This document shows, piece after piece, positions 1 to 10,244 of a stretch of DNA of 64,000 nt (position 1 is its first letter; each line of letters opens with the position of its first letter). This DNA comes from an uncultured Rhodospirillales bacterium. GTDB lineage: Bacteria > Pseudomonadota > Alphaproteobacteria > Acetobacterales > Acetobacteraceae. Location: contig CAIYCW010000154.1 of the NCBI GenBank assembly GCA_903924855.1, forward strand, positions 1 through 64,000, read 5' to 3'. The position numbers and the translations under genes are program-made. Below the pieces are notes generated by a model. The model did not search any database. It was not told the origin of the DNA and was given only the letters and a program-made list of their open reading frames with translations.

Positions 1-653
1 TCAAATGCGCCTGGTGCCACGCTGTCCCAGACGGCGCGCGGCGTGCCGATATCGACGACATGGATGTCCCCGCACAGCAGCCGCCCCGGGAACAGCACAT
101 GGCCGGGCTTCTTGCGAAAGAAGGTGACGGTGAGGGTGGCGTTGATGGCGCCGAGATTTTCGCCGGTGTCGCCCATCACCCCGCTCGGCACGTCGATCGC
201 GGCCACCGGCAGACCGCTTTGCGCGACATGGGCGAGAATATCGGCGGCCTCTCCGGCGAGCGGACGGCTGAGGCCCGCGCCGAACAGCGCATCGATGACG
301 AGCTCGGCACCGTCCAGCACGCCGGGCGAGACGCGTTCGATGGCGCCGCGCCACAGCCTTGCATGATGCAGCGCATCGCCCTGCAGCCGGGCCGCATCAC
401 CAAGCAGGGCCAGGCGGACCGGCCAGCCGGCATCAGCCAGCAGCCGGGCTGCGACAAACCCGTCCCCGCCATTGTTGCCCGGCCCACACAGCACCGCCAC
501 GGGACGGAGCGACCAGCGCTGCTGGATGGCGCGGGCGACGGCGTCGCCCGCGTTCTTCATCAGGGTCATCCCGCTGATGCCGGCTTCGATCGACAGCCGA
601 TCCGCCGCCGCCATCTGGGCCACGGTCAGCAGGGCGGTGTCCTGGTTCAACAT
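1..653 (-). CDS. nnr: NAD(P)H-hydrate epimerase (YjeF N-terminal domain), truncated at window edge
   Basis: Own translation of minus strand from ATG at 653: MLNQDTALLTVAQMAAADRLSIEAGISGMTLMKNAG...CGPGNNGGDGFVAARLL; YjeF_N motif GPGNNGGDGFVAARLL. Open to window start; this frame is not in the ORF track. Confidence 0.85.
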   Translation of the reverse strand, partial: MLNQDTALLTVAQMAAADRLSIEAGISGMTLMKNAGDAVARAIQQRWSLRPVAVLCGPGNNGGDGFVAARLLADAGWPVRLALLGDAARLQGDALHHARLWRGAIERVSPGVLDGAELVIDALFGAGLSRPLAGEAADILAHVAQSGLPVAAIDVPSGVMGDTGENLGAINATLTVTFFRKKPGHVLFPGRLLCGDIHVVDIGTPRAVWDSVAPGAF

Positions 654-696
654 GGTGCGGCGTGTTCCAGACGTTCGAGGCAATCATATTCTCGGA

Positions 697-2079
697 TCAG
701 ACCGGCGCTTCGGCGTCGATATAGCGGACCAGCTTTTTGTTCACGAATTCCTGGATACCCATATCGCCCAGTTCGCGGCCATAGCCGGTGTCCTTGATGC
801 CGCCAAACGGCAGATCGGCGTCCGACCAGGAGATGTTGTTGATGAACATCATGCCGGTCTCAACCGCGCTTGCAACGCGCTTGCCGCGGGCGAGATCCTT
901 GGTGAACACCGAGCCACCCAGGCCGAAATCCGAATCATTGGCCAGGGCGATCGCAGCCGCCTCGTCCTTGACGCGGAAGAACATCGCGACGGGGCCGAAG
1001 AACTCGTCGCGAAACGCCGGGTTGGCGGGTTCGACATGGGTGAGGATGGTGGGCTGCATGAACGCCCCAGGTCTGTCCTCACGTTGCCCCCCCAAGGCGA
1101 TCCGGGCCCCGTGTTTCACCGCGACATCGACCTGTGCGAGCAGCTGGAGCAGAGCGGCCTCGCTTGAAAGCGGGCCCATCGTGGTTGTCTCATCCATCGG
1201 ATCGCCGGCCTTGAGGGCCGCCATCGCTGACGTGAAGGCGGCGAGGAATGTGTCGGCCACCGCCTCCACCACGATGAAGCGCTTGGCCGCGCAGCAGGTC
1301 TGGCCGCAATTGTACATCCGACCCCAGAGCGCCCATTTGATGGTCCGCTCCATGTCGGCATCGTCCAGCACGATGAAGGCGTCGCTGCCGCCCAGCTCCA
1401 TCGAGGACGGTTTCAGCGCCTTGCCGGCAGCGGCGGCAATGACACGTCCCGCCGCGGTGCTGCCGGTCAGCGCCACGCCCTTGACGCGGCGATCATCGAT
1501 CAGCGCGCCCGATTGGGTGTGGGAGATCATCAGGTTGGTGTAGAGGCCGGCAGGAGCGCCGGCATCGAGCAGCAGCTTCTCGAATGCGATGGCGCATTGC
1601 GGCACGTTGCCGGCGTGCTTCACCAGCACGGTGTTACCCGCCATCAGATGCGGGCCTGCGATCCGGGCGAGCTGGTAATACGGGAAGTTCCACGGCTCGA
1701 CGCAGAACACCACGCCGATCGGGCTGCTTTCCATATGGCCGATGCCGTGCTCCGGATTGAGCTTCACATCCGCCAGGAAGCGCTCGGCGTTCTTGGCGTA
1801 GTAATCCAGGATCTTGGAGCTGAACTCGACCTCGCCCTTTGCCTCGCTGATCCGCTTGCCCATCTCCAGCGTCATGATATGCGCGAAATGATCGGCCTGT
1901 TCGTGCAGCAGCCGGGCCGCCTGATGGATGACCTTGGCACGCTCATCGTAGCTCTTGGTCTTCCATGTGGCGAAGCAGGACACCGCCAGGGCCAGCTTCT
2001 CCTCCAGCTGCTGGTCGGTGAGTTCCTTGAAGGACTTGATGGTTTTGTTATCGAACGGGTTGATGCTCTGGTAGCTCAT
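697..2079 (-). CDS. NAD(P)-dependent succinate-semialdehyde dehydrogenase-type aldehyde dehydrogenase
   Basis: 460 aa; ALDH motifs EPWNFPYYQ, MELGGSDAFIVL, NCGQTCCAAKR. Confidence 0.85.
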   Translation of the reverse strand: MSYQSINPFDNKTIKSFKELTDQQLEEKLALAVSCFATWKTKSYDERAKVIHQAARLLHEQADHFAHIMTLEMGKRISEAKGEVEFSSKILDYYAKNAERFLADVKLNPEHGIGHMESSPIGVVFCVEPWNFPYYQLARIAGPHLMAGNTVLVKHAGNVPQCAIAFEKLLLDAGAPAGLYTNLMISHTQSGALIDDRRVKGVALTGSTAAGRVIAAAAGKALKPSSMELGGSDAFIVLDDADMERTIKWALWGRMYNCGQTCCAAKRFIVVEAVADTFLAAFTSAMAALKAGDPMDETTTMGPLSSEAALLQLLAQVDVAVKHGARIALGGQREDRPGAFMQPTILTHVEPANPAFRDEFFGPVAMFFRVKDEAAAIALANDSDFGLGGSVFTKDLARGKRVASAVETGMMFINNISWSDADLPFGGIKDTGYGRELGDMGIQEFVNKKLVRYIDAEAPV

Positions 2080-2120
2080 CTGAAAATTCCCTTGGGGCGG
2101 CAGGCTTGGAGCGGTCTCGA

Positions 2121-3158
2121 TCAGGCCTCGATGATCACCTTCAGCGCGTGGGTGTCTGCCGCGTGGCCGAACGCGTCATAGGCCTTGATGATGTCGTCGA
2201 GCTTGAAGTGATGGGTGATCAGTCGTGTTGGATCGATCTTCTTCGCCCCCACGCTTTTGAGCAGCATCGGGGTGCTGGAGGTGTCGACCAGACGCGTGGT
2301 GATGCTGATGTTGCGGTCCCACAGACGCTCGAGGTGCAGATCGACCTTTTTGCCATGTACGCCGATATTGGCGATGACACCGCCGGGGGCGATGATTTTC
2401 TGGCACATCTCGAACGTGGCCGGGATTCCAACCGCCTCGATCGCGGTGTCCACGCCGATGCCGCCGGTGAGCTTCATCACCTGCTCAGGCGCTGTGCCAT
2501 CCGTACTGTTGACGGTGGCGGTGGCGCCGAATGTCTTGGCGATGGTGAGGCGGCCTTCGTCCAGATCGATCATGATGATCTCGGCTGGTGAATAGAACTG
2601 GGCGGTGAGCAGGGCTGCGAGGCCGATCGGGCCTGCGCCCACGATGGCAACGACGCTGCCGGGTTTCACCTGGCCGTTGAGCACGCCACATTCGAAGCCG
2701 GTCGGCAGAATGTCGCTCAGCATCACCAGCGCCTCCTCATCAGCACCTTCCGGGATCGGGTAGAGGCTGGTGTCCGCATAGGGAATGCGGACGAACTCGG
2801 CCTGGGTGCCGTCAATGCTGTTGCCGAGGATCCACCCGCCGGTGGTGCAATGCGAATACATCTGACGCCGGCAATAGACGCATTTGCCGCAGGCGGTGAC
2901 ACAGGAGATCAGCACGTGATCACCGGCCTTGAAATTGGCGACGCTGGTGCCGACGCACTCGATCACGCCCACACCCTCATGGCCGAGCACGCGGCCGGGT
3001 GTGCAGGTTGCAACGTCGCCTTTGAGGATGTGCAGATCTGTGCCGCAGATCGTCGTCTTGGTCACCCGCACGATGGCGTCGGTGGGGGCGCTGATCTCCG
3101 GCTTCGGATGGTCCTGCAGCTTCTTCTCGCCAATGGCGGTGTAGACGAGGGCTTTCAT
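2121..3158 (-). CDS. Zinc-dependent alcohol dehydrogenase (MDR family)
   Basis: MKALVYTAIGEKKLQDHPKPE...CGTDLHILKGD...GHEGVGVIE; structural Zn cysteines CGKCVYCRRQMYSHC; GAGPIGLAA. Start placed at internal ATG 3158. Confidence 0.88.
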   Translation of the reverse strand: MKALVYTAIGEKKLQDHPKPEISAPTDAIVRVTKTTICGTDLHILKGDVATCTPGRVLGHEGVGVIECVGTSVANFKAGDHVLISCVTACGKCVYCRRQMYSHCTTGGWILGNSIDGTQAEFVRIPYADTSLYPIPEGADEEALVMLSDILPTGFECGVLNGQVKPGSVVAIVGAGPIGLAALLTAQFYSPAEIIMIDLDEGRLTIAKTFGATATVNSTDGTAPEQVMKLTGGIGVDTAIEAVGIPATFEMCQKIIAPGGVIANIGVHGKKVDLHLERLWDRNISITTRLVDTSSTPMLLKSVGAKKIDPTRLITHHFKLDDIIKAYDAFGHAADTHALKVIIEA

Positions 3159-3578
3159 GACACGTTTCCGATCTTGTTCTTCTGGCGGTGTGACAATTGT
3201 TTGAAAGACAGCAGGGGGCGGGCACGGCAGGATTGACTGACATGGCGCAAGCCGCAGCACGCCCCGGCAGCAGGGATGCCGGAGCTGCCGATCCTGATAT
3301 GTGCCATGGCAAGGATTGGCGCGTTGCGGGTCGACATCGGCAGCCCCCGGATTTCTGAGCGAACCGTAGGAGTGGCCCCGGCATGCGGGCAGGATCGGAA
3401 TCTACCCGCCGCCACCAGACATTTATTCAGAGTTACTTGCCCGGGGTGTGAGTGAATTCCACATGCTGCCGCTTTCGAACCTCGGTGTCCGGCCCTGTGG
3501 CCCTTCATAATGGGGGTTGAACCACGTTGTTCGGTCATGGGGCAGGCCGGTGCATGGTTGCGCGCGGCCTGTTAGCCT

Positions 3579-4520
3579 GTGCCCATGCCGGACAAATTCT
3601 CCCTCGAATATCGCGATCTGTTGGCGTTTCTGGCGGTGGCGCGCTGTGGCAGCTATTCGGCGGCCGCCTTGCAGCTGAACCTGGCGCAATCCGCGCTCAG
3701 CCGGCGCATTCTGCGGCTGGAGGCCGATCTGGGGGTGAGCCTGTTCGAGCGGCACGCCCGCGGGGTGAGCGTGACGCCGGCCGGACAGTCCCTGCTGCCG
3801 CGCATCGAGAAGCTCGATCTCGAACTGCGCCAGATCGAACAGGAGATGCGAGGCTTCGGGCTGGCTGCGGCCGAGGACGTCCGCATCGCCATGCCGCAGG
3901 GCGCGGCGCGGCTGCTTACCTCGCCGATGGTTGCGGCGTTTCGCACGCTGCACCCGCACACACGGCTGCAGATCTTCGAGCGTGACAGCATGCACAACCA
4001 GGATGCGGTGCGCAGGGGTGAGGTGGATCTGGCCCTGGCCTATGCCGCCCGCCCCCATGCCGAGCTGGAGCTGACGCCGCTGCTGTTCGAGCGCATCTTT
4101 GTCATCGCCCCGCAAGCCGGTGACTGGCCGGAGAGCTTCAGCCTGGCGGAGCTGGCACGGCTCAAACTGATCCTGCCCGGCCTGCCGCACGGCTATCGCC
4201 GGGTGATCGAGACCGCGATGCAGGGTGAAGGGCTCGCCCCCAACATCATCCTGGAGGTCAACGGCTTTGCCACTTCGCTGGAGATGGTGCAGCAGGGGCT
4301 TGGCTGCACCATCTCCACCTATCCGCCGGTGCAGGCACAGATCGAGGCCGGCGGGCTACGCTGCATCCGCATCAGATCGCCGGTCTGCGAGGTGATGCTG
4401 TCCTTGGTGCAACGACGTGACAGCGCAATGCCGCCCGTGGTGCGCTCGCTGAAATCTGTGATCGAGGCGGTGGCCGGAGAGCTTTCGCCGGGCCCGCATT
4501 GGCGCCGGGCGGAGCGTTAG
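3579..4520 (+). CDS. LysR-family transcriptional regulator
   Basis: N-terminal LysR HTH: LLAFLAVARCGSYSAAALQLNLAQSALSRRILRLEADLGVSLFERHARGVSVTPAG. Confidence 0.9.
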   Translation: MPMPDKFSLEYRDLLAFLAVARCGSYSAAALQLNLAQSALSRRILRLEADLGVSLFERHARGVSVTPAGQSLLPRIEKLDLELRQIEQEMRGFGLAAAEDVRIAMPQGAARLLTSPMVAAFRTLHPHTRLQIFERDSMHNQDAVRRGEVDLALAYAARPHAELELTPLLFERIFVIAPQAGDWPESFSLAELARLKLILPGLPHGYRRVIETAMQGEGLAPNIILEVNGFATSLEMVQQGLGCTISTYPPVQAQIEAGGLRCIRIRSPVCEVMLSLVQRRDSAMPPVVRSLKSVIEAVAGELSPGPHWRRAER

Positions 4521-4536
4521 GGGGAGAAAGCAAGAC

Positions 4537-4570
4537 CTTCTTTTTGTGAACAAAAAGAAGCAAAAAAACT
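4537..4570. repeat. Dispersed intergenic palindrome, family A copy 1
   Basis: CTTCTTTTTGTGAACAAAAAGAAG (11-bp perfect inverted repeat, 2-nt centre) + CAAAAAAACT; 34 bp identical to 12920-12953. Confidence 0.9.
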
Positions 4571-4740
4571 GTTGGGACCTGGGGGCCTGGCGTGGTCAGA
4601 AGCGCGCGCCTATGCCGGATTGAGATTGGGCTGTTCCCCAAATTGAATTTGTGCGCCCCGCCCGCGCCGCCATCATACGCCCAGGGACAGGCGCCGCAGC
4701 GCCTGCAAAGCCAGCGCCACAAGCTGGGGGAAACATCACG

Positions 4741-6471
4741 ATGGATGCCGTCGATCTCGAAGTGATTCATCAGTCCACGCTACAGGTGGCGCGCGAGCTG
4801 ACGCTGAACATGCTGCGCACCGGCTATTCCACCATCATCAAGGAAAGCCAGGACTTCACCTTCGCCATCTTCGACAGGCGGGGCCGCCTTGTGGCGCAGG
4901 GCATTCCGCAGCCGCTGCATATCGGCCCGCTGGCCGCCCAGGTGAACGAGATCCGCCAGGTGTTCGCCGGCAAGACCGATCCGGGCGACGCCTTCATCGT
5001 CAATCACCCCTACCGCGCCTGCCAGAACCACGCGACCGATGTGACCGTGATCTCCCCGGTCTTCGCGGACGGCAAGCTGGTCGCCTATATCGGCAACATC
5101 GCCCACAAGCCCGATCTCGGCGGCAAGGTGCCCGGCACCAACAGCGGCGATGCCACCGACCTGTTCCAGGAAGGCCTGCTGATCCCGCCGCTGAAGATCC
5201 AGAAGCGCTTCGAGCTGAACGATGATCTGCGCGAGATGATCTGCGCCAACACCCGCACGCCGGAGGTCACCTGGGGTGATCTCAACGCGCAGATCAAGAC
5301 CAACAATTACGGGCTGGAGAAGCTGGCCGATCTGTTCGGCAAATACGGCACCGACACGGTGCTGGCCTGCTGGGAACGCTGGATGGATATCTGCGAGCAG
5401 GAGCTGCGCCGCGAGATCGCCAGGATCCCGGATGGAATCTACGGCCCCGAGACCGATTATCTGGATGATGACGGCGTCGATCTCACCCGTTCGCACCGCA
5501 TCACGGCCACATTGGAGGTCAAGGGCGACACGCTGCACTTCATCCTCGACAGCGATCAGCAGGCGCGCGGGCCGATCAATCTGCGGCCCTGCGTGTCGCG
5601 CAACTTCATCGAATGCCTGGTGAAGATGGTCTTCATCCCGACCCTGCCGGTCAATGGTGGGCTGTCGCGCGTGGTGGAGGTGAGCTACCCGCAGGAAGGC
5701 TCGCTGCTCAACCCGCGCTATCCGGCGGCGGTGAACATGTATGTGCGGCCGAGCCAGATCACCACCTCGGTGGTGATGCGCACGCTGGCACGCGCGGTGC
5801 CGGGCCGGGTGCCGGCGCCTGGCAGTGCGGCCGGCGGCTCGCTCAGCAGTGTCGGCCGGCATCCGCAGACGGGGCGGGTCTTCGCGCAATACGAGATCTT
5901 CAATGGCGGCAGCGGCGCGCGGCCGGATGCGGACGGCGTGAGTGCGATGGATGAGCTGGTGATCAACGTGATGAACACGCCGGTGGAGGCGCTGGAGACC
6001 GAGTTTCCGGTGCGTGTGGAGCGCTACGAGCTGGCAACCGATTCGGCAGGTCCTGGCACGTTCCGCGGCGGACTTGGCACGCGCCGGCAATGGCGCATCC
6101 TGGGCGATGAATCGGCGGTCAATCTGCGCGCGGACCGGTTCAAATTCGCCTCCCCCGGCCTGTTCGACGCCCTTCCGGCCCAGCCCTCGCACGCGACCTT
6201 CAACCCCGGCTGCGCGGATGAGCGGCCGCTCACCTCCAAGGTGGCCGGGCTGCGGCTGAAGCGGGGCGATCAGGTGGCGTTTCAGTTGGGCGGCGGGGGC
6301 GGTTGGGGCAACCCCAAGGCGCGCGACCCCGAGCGTGTGCGCAGCGACGTGCTGAACGGCTATGTGTCGCTGGAGGCGGCGCGGCGGGATTACGGCGTGG
6401 CCTTCCATGCCGACCTTTCTATCGATGAGGACACCACACGATCCCTGCGCGGCGCGGAGACACGCCCATGA
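4741..6471 (+). CDS. Hydantoinase B/oxoprolinase family protein
   Basis: MDAVDLEVIHQSTLQVARELTLNMLRTGYSTIIKESQDFTFAIFD...NHPYRACQNHATDVTVISPVF...GGGGGWGNPKARDPERVRSDV: HyuB-type. Confidence 0.9.
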   Translation: MDAVDLEVIHQSTLQVARELTLNMLRTGYSTIIKESQDFTFAIFDRRGRLVAQGIPQPLHIGPLAAQVNEIRQVFAGKTDPGDAFIVNHPYRACQNHATDVTVISPVFADGKLVAYIGNIAHKPDLGGKVPGTNSGDATDLFQEGLLIPPLKIQKRFELNDDLREMICANTRTPEVTWGDLNAQIKTNNYGLEKLADLFGKYGTDTVLACWERWMDICEQELRREIARIPDGIYGPETDYLDDDGVDLTRSHRITATLEVKGDTLHFILDSDQQARGPINLRPCVSRNFIECLVKMVFIPTLPVNGGLSRVVEVSYPQEGSLLNPRYPAAVNMYVRPSQITTSVVMRTLARAVPGRVPAPGSAAGGSLSSVGRHPQTGRVFAQYEIFNGGSGARPDADGVSAMDELVINVMNTPVEALETEFPVRVERYELATDSAGPGTFRGGLGTRRQWRILGDESAVNLRADRFKFASPGLFDALPAQPSHATFNPGCADERPLTSKVAGLRLKRGDQVAFQLGGGGGWGNPKARDPERVRSDVLNGYVSLEAARRDYGVAFHADLSIDEDTTRSLRGAETRP

Positions 6472-8516
6472 GCCTGCGCATCGGCATCGACGTGGGTGGC
6501 ACCTTCACTGACGTGACGGGGTTTGACGACCGCTCGGGCGAGATCGTGCTGATCCGCAAATACGCCTCCAACCCGGCGGCGCCGATGACGGTGATGGCCA
6601 GGATCGCAGCCGATCTGGCAGCCGAATACGGGCCTGAATCGGTTTCGCTGGTGCTGCATGGCTCGACGGCGGCCCTCAACACGCTGCTGGAGGACAAGGG
6701 CGTCAAGGTCGGGCTGCTCACCACGGATGGGTTTCGCGACGTCTATGAGATCGGCCGGCAATGGCGCGGCGATGAGGTGTTCAACATCTTTGCCCCCGCC
6801 CCCAAGATGCTGCTGCAGCGCCGGTCGATCTTCGAGGTGCGCGGCAGGCTCGATCCGCGCGGCGAGATCGTCACACCCCTCAACCGCGAAGACGTGGAAC
6901 GCGCGGTGGCCGCCCTGCTTGCCCAGAGTGTGGAGGCGATCGCGATCGCCTTCCTGTTCTCCTATGCCAATCCGGCGCAGGAGCGCGAGGCGGCGGAGAT
7001 TGTGCGCAGCCTGGCTCCTGGCCTGTTCGTCTCACTGTCGTCTGAGGTGAACCCGGAATGGCGCGAATATGAACGCACCGCGTCCACCGTCGCCAACGCC
7101 TATATCGGCCCGCCGGTTGCGCGCTATCTGCAGCAGCTGGAGGCGCTGCTGCTCGGCACCTTCCCGCAATGCCGCGCGCTGATGATGAAATCCGATGGCG
7201 GCGCCGGCAGTGCCGCCATGCTGGCGCAACGCCCGATCCAGACCGTGATGTCCGGCCCCGTCGCGGGGGTGATCGGTAGCCGCTATCTTGGTGATCTGAA
7301 ACAGGTGGAAAACCTGATCACCTTCGATGCCGGCGGCACCAGCTCGGACATGGCGGTGATCCCGGGGCGGCCGCAGTTCCGCTCCGAGGTGAGCGTGGGC
7401 CGCCATCCGCTGCGCACCCAGACGGTGGATATCGACACGATCGGCGCCGGTGGCGGCTCGATCGCCGCGGTGGAGTTGAGCGGCGTGCTGAAAGTAGGAC
7501 CGCGCAGTGCCGGCGCGGTGCCGGGGCCCGCCTGTTACGGGCGTGGCGGCACCGAGCCGACATTGACGGATGCGCTGGTGGTGCTGGGCCATCTGAGCCC
7601 GACCGATCTGCTGCAGGGTGGCATGGCGCTGGATCACGACGCGTCCTGGACGGCCGTGCGTACCCACCTGTCCGACAGGCTCGGCATGAGCGAGACCGAG
7701 GCGGCCTGGGGTGTGTTGACCGTGCTGGTCAACAACTGCGTCACTGCGATGCGCACCATCACCGTCGAGCGTGGCTATGATCCGCGCGAATTCACCCTTG
7801 TGCCGTTCGGCGGCATGGGCCCCGCCATTGCGGGACGGATCGCAGCCGAACTCGGCGTGCGCCGCCTGCTGGTGCCACGCGATCCGGGCACGTTCAGCGC
7901 CTGGGGCATGCTGGTGACCGATGTGCATCAGGAGCGCAGCCAGACCAGGCTCACAGCGCTCGACGACACCACGCCCGAGGATGTCGAGGCGATCTTCGCA
8001 GGGATGGAGGCGGAGGTGCTGGCCGATCTGGCGCGCGAGAACTTCCCGCCCGAGCGGCTGCGCACGCTGCGCTTCGCCGGCATGCGCTATCGCGGCCAAT
8101 CCTATGAGATGGCGGTGCCTTTGGGGCATGTTGCAACCAGGGAGGATCTGGCCGAGCTCGGCCAGCGCTTTCACACCGCCCATCAGCGCCGCTACGGCCA
8201 CAGTGCCGAGGGTGAGCGGATCGACATCGTCACCTTCAAGGTCACCGGCATCGGCGGGATCGACAAGCCGGTGCTGCGCACGGTCGCGCGGCACAGCGCG
8301 GCCATGGCAGCCCCTATCGCCATCCGCGCCGTGGAGTTTGGGCCTGCCGGCAGAAGCGACACGCCGGTCTATCGCCGCGCCGATCTGCAGCCGGGCGATG
8401 AGCTGGTCGGTCCCGCCATTCTGGAGGAGCCGACCTCCACCGTGGTGCTCTACCCGGGCCAGAGGCTGCTGGTGGATGCGATGCTGAATTTGGAGATCGA
8501 ACTGCCCCACCGCTAG
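6468..8516 (+). CDS. Hydantoinase/oxoprolinase family protein (HyuA-type)
   Basis: MSLRIGIDVGGTFTDVTGFDD...HGSTAALNTLLEDKGVKVGLLTTDGFRD...GGTSSDMAVI...PFGGMGPAIAGRIA; overlaps upstream stop. Confidence 0.9.
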   Translation: MSLRIGIDVGGTFTDVTGFDDRSGEIVLIRKYASNPAAPMTVMARIAADLAAEYGPESVSLVLHGSTAALNTLLEDKGVKVGLLTTDGFRDVYEIGRQWRGDEVFNIFAPAPKMLLQRRSIFEVRGRLDPRGEIVTPLNREDVERAVAALLAQSVEAIAIAFLFSYANPAQEREAAEIVRSLAPGLFVSLSSEVNPEWREYERTASTVANAYIGPPVARYLQQLEALLLGTFPQCRALMMKSDGGAGSAAMLAQRPIQTVMSGPVAGVIGSRYLGDLKQVENLITFDAGGTSSDMAVIPGRPQFRSEVSVGRHPLRTQTVDIDTIGAGGGSIAAVELSGVLKVGPRSAGAVPGPACYGRGGTEPTLTDALVVLGHLSPTDLLQGGMALDHDASWTAVRTHLSDRLGMSETEAAWGVLTVLVNNCVTAMRTITVERGYDPREFTLVPFGGMGPAIAGRIAAELGVRRLLVPRDPGTFSAWGMLVTDVHQERSQTRLTALDDTTPEDVEAIFAGMEAEVLADLARENFPPERLRTLRFAGMRYRGQSYEMAVPLGHVATREDLAELGQRFHTAHQRRYGHSAEGERIDIVTFKVTGIGGIDKPVLRTVARHSAAMAAPIAIRAVEFGPAGRSDTPVYRRADLQPGDELVGPAILEEPTSTVVLYPGQRLLVDAMLNLEIELPHR

Positions 8517-8553
8517 CATCCGACACCAGCAGGCCCGGAGCATATCGGGCCGC

Positions 8554-9405
8554 ATGAGGAAACCGCTCCGCATCATGACCACGCCGTCTCCACAAGCAAC
8601 GCTCGATGCCCCGCCCAAGGCGGCGGGTTTGGCGTGGCCGCTGCGCTGGCAGCGGCGGCTGATCGGCGGCGCCACGGTGCTGGGGCTGGTGGCGCTGTGG
8701 CAGGCGGTGGTGAGCCTGGGGCTGATCGATCCGCTTTACATCTCCTCGCCTGTGCTGGTGATTCAGGCCGGGATCGGCGCGTTTCAGGATGGCGATATCT
8801 GGGCGGATATCCGGGTCAGCTCCATCGAGTTCTGCGTGGGTTATCTGGCCGCGATCGCCATCGGCATTCCGCTTGGGTTGGCCACCGGCATGAACCGCCG
8901 CTTCAGCTATCTGCTGGGGCCGTTCATCGACATCATGAATGCAGTGCCGCGGGTGACGTTCCTGCCCATATTGATCCTGTGGTTCGGCATCGGGCTGTGG
9001 TCGAAATTCGCCGTGGTGTTCCTCGGCGCCCTGGTGCCGATCGCGATTGCCACCGACACCGGCGTGCGCACCAACGAGGCGCGTTTCGTGCGGGTGGCGC
9101 GCAGCTTCGGCGCGTCGCGGCTGAAGCTGCTGACCAGCATCATCCTGCCCGGCACGGTGCCCTATCTGTTCACCGGGCTGAAATACGGCGCCGGGCGCGC
9201 GCTGCTCGGCGTGGTGGTGGGGGAGCTTTACGCCTCCACCGCGGGGGTCGGCCACATGATCGCCGATGCCGGCAATCTGTTCGACACCAGCACGGTGATG
9301 TTCGGGGTGACGCTGTTCATGGTAACCGGCATCGGTGTCACCACCCTGCTCAACCGCATCGAGCAGCATTTCGACCGCTGGCGCCCGCAGGAGCAGCAGC
9401 GATGA
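8554..9405 (+). CDS. ABC transporter permease (SsuC/TauC-like)
   Basis: BPD_transp_1 EAA-like region EARFVRVARSFGASRLKLLTSIILPGTVPYLFTGLKYGAGRALLGVVVGEL. Start may be 8575. Confidence 0.88.
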   Translation: MRKPLRIMTTPSPQATLDAPPKAAGLAWPLRWQRRLIGGATVLGLVALWQAVVSLGLIDPLYISSPVLVIQAGIGAFQDGDIWADIRVSSIEFCVGYLAAIAIGIPLGLATGMNRRFSYLLGPFIDIMNAVPRVTFLPILILWFGIGLWSKFAVVFLGALVPIAIATDTGVRTNEARFVRVARSFGASRLKLLTSIILPGTVPYLFTGLKYGAGRALLGVVVGELYASTAGVGHMIADAGNLFDTSTVMFGVTLFMVTGIGVTTLLNRIEQHFDRWRPQEQQR

Positions 9406-10244
9406 CGGCACTGATCCGCCTTTATCGCGGCCATGAGCGGCTGGCGCTTGGCCTGCTGTCGATGAGCCTGTTCCTGATCGCCTGGCAGGGCCTGGCGGAT
9501 GGCTGGTGGGCGGATGCGCTGCAGCGTGTCTCAGGCCAGAGCGTGACCTTGCTGCGGATCAAGCCGATCTTCCTGGCCTCGCCCTGGCGCATCGCCACCA
9601 CGGCGTGGCAGCTTTATTTCGTCACCGGTGAGATGTGGCGTCATCTCGGGCTCAGCGCCTTCGAGTTCAGCGTGGCGTTTGTCGCGGCACTGGTGGTGGG
9701 CATGCCGGCCGGGCTGATCGCCGGGCGCAACCGGTTGCTGTCCTATGCTGCGGACCCGTTGCTGACGGCGCTGAGCGCCATGCCACAGGTGGCGTTGATC
9801 CCGCTGGTGGTGCTGTGGATGGGCACCGATGTGACGGCGCGCATCTTCATCATCGCCTTGCTGATGCTGGTGCCGATCCTGATCAACGCGCATGCGGCAG
9901 CCCGCACTATCGACCCCAGGCTGCTCAAATTGGCACGCAGCTTCGGTGCGTCCGAGCGCCAGGTGTTTCGCTCCATCGTGCTGCCCTCCGCCACGCCCTA
10001 TCTGCTGGCCGGTACACGCTTTGCCATCGGCCGCGGCATGATCGGCATCGTGGTGGGCGAGATATATGGCTCCTCCACCGGGGTGGGGGTGATGATCAAC
10101 CAGTCCGGCGCGCAGTTTCAGACCGCGCGGGTGTTCGTGGGCGTGCTGACCATCGTGGTGGCCGGCATGGCGCTGTCCGAGCTGGTGCGGCGCATCGAGA
10201 AACGCTGCCATGTCTGGCGCCAACCCTCTCTTGAACAGGCGTGA
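9402..10244 (+). CDS. ABC transporter permease (second SsuC/TauC-like subunit)
   Basis: ATGA overlap with previous gene; MTALIRLYRGHERLALGLLSMSLFLIAWQ...RLLKLARSFGASERQVFRSIVLPSATPYLLAGTRFAIGRGMIGIVVGEIYGSS. Confidence 0.87.
   Translation: MTALIRLYRGHERLALGLLSMSLFLIAWQGLADGWWADALQRVSGQSVTLLRIKPIFLASPWRIATTAWQLYFVTGEMWRHLGLSAFEFSVAFVAALVVGMPAGLIAGRNRLLSYAADPLLTALSAMPQVALIPLVVLWMGTDVTARIFIIALLMLVPILINAHAAARTIDPRLLKLARSFGASERQVFRSIVLPSATPYLLAGTRFAIGRGMIGIVVGEIYGSSTGVGVMINQSGAQFQTARVFVGVLTIVVAGMALSELVRRIEKRCHVWRQPSLEQA

Noticed and set aside
4537-4570. Family A palindrome as intrinsic terminator
   Set aside because: No U-tract follows the stem in either orientation; left as a repeat of unknown function.
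4780-8675. Long minus-strand ORFs (542 aa and 547 aa) opposite hyuB/hyuA
   Set aside because: Opposite convincingly conserved HyuB/HyuA coding sequence; biased composition, no recognisable domain.
8634-9401. N-terminal extension of the second permease ORF (8634..10244)
   Set aside because: First 256 codons overlap the first permease out of frame; the real start is ATG 9402 with ATGA overlap.
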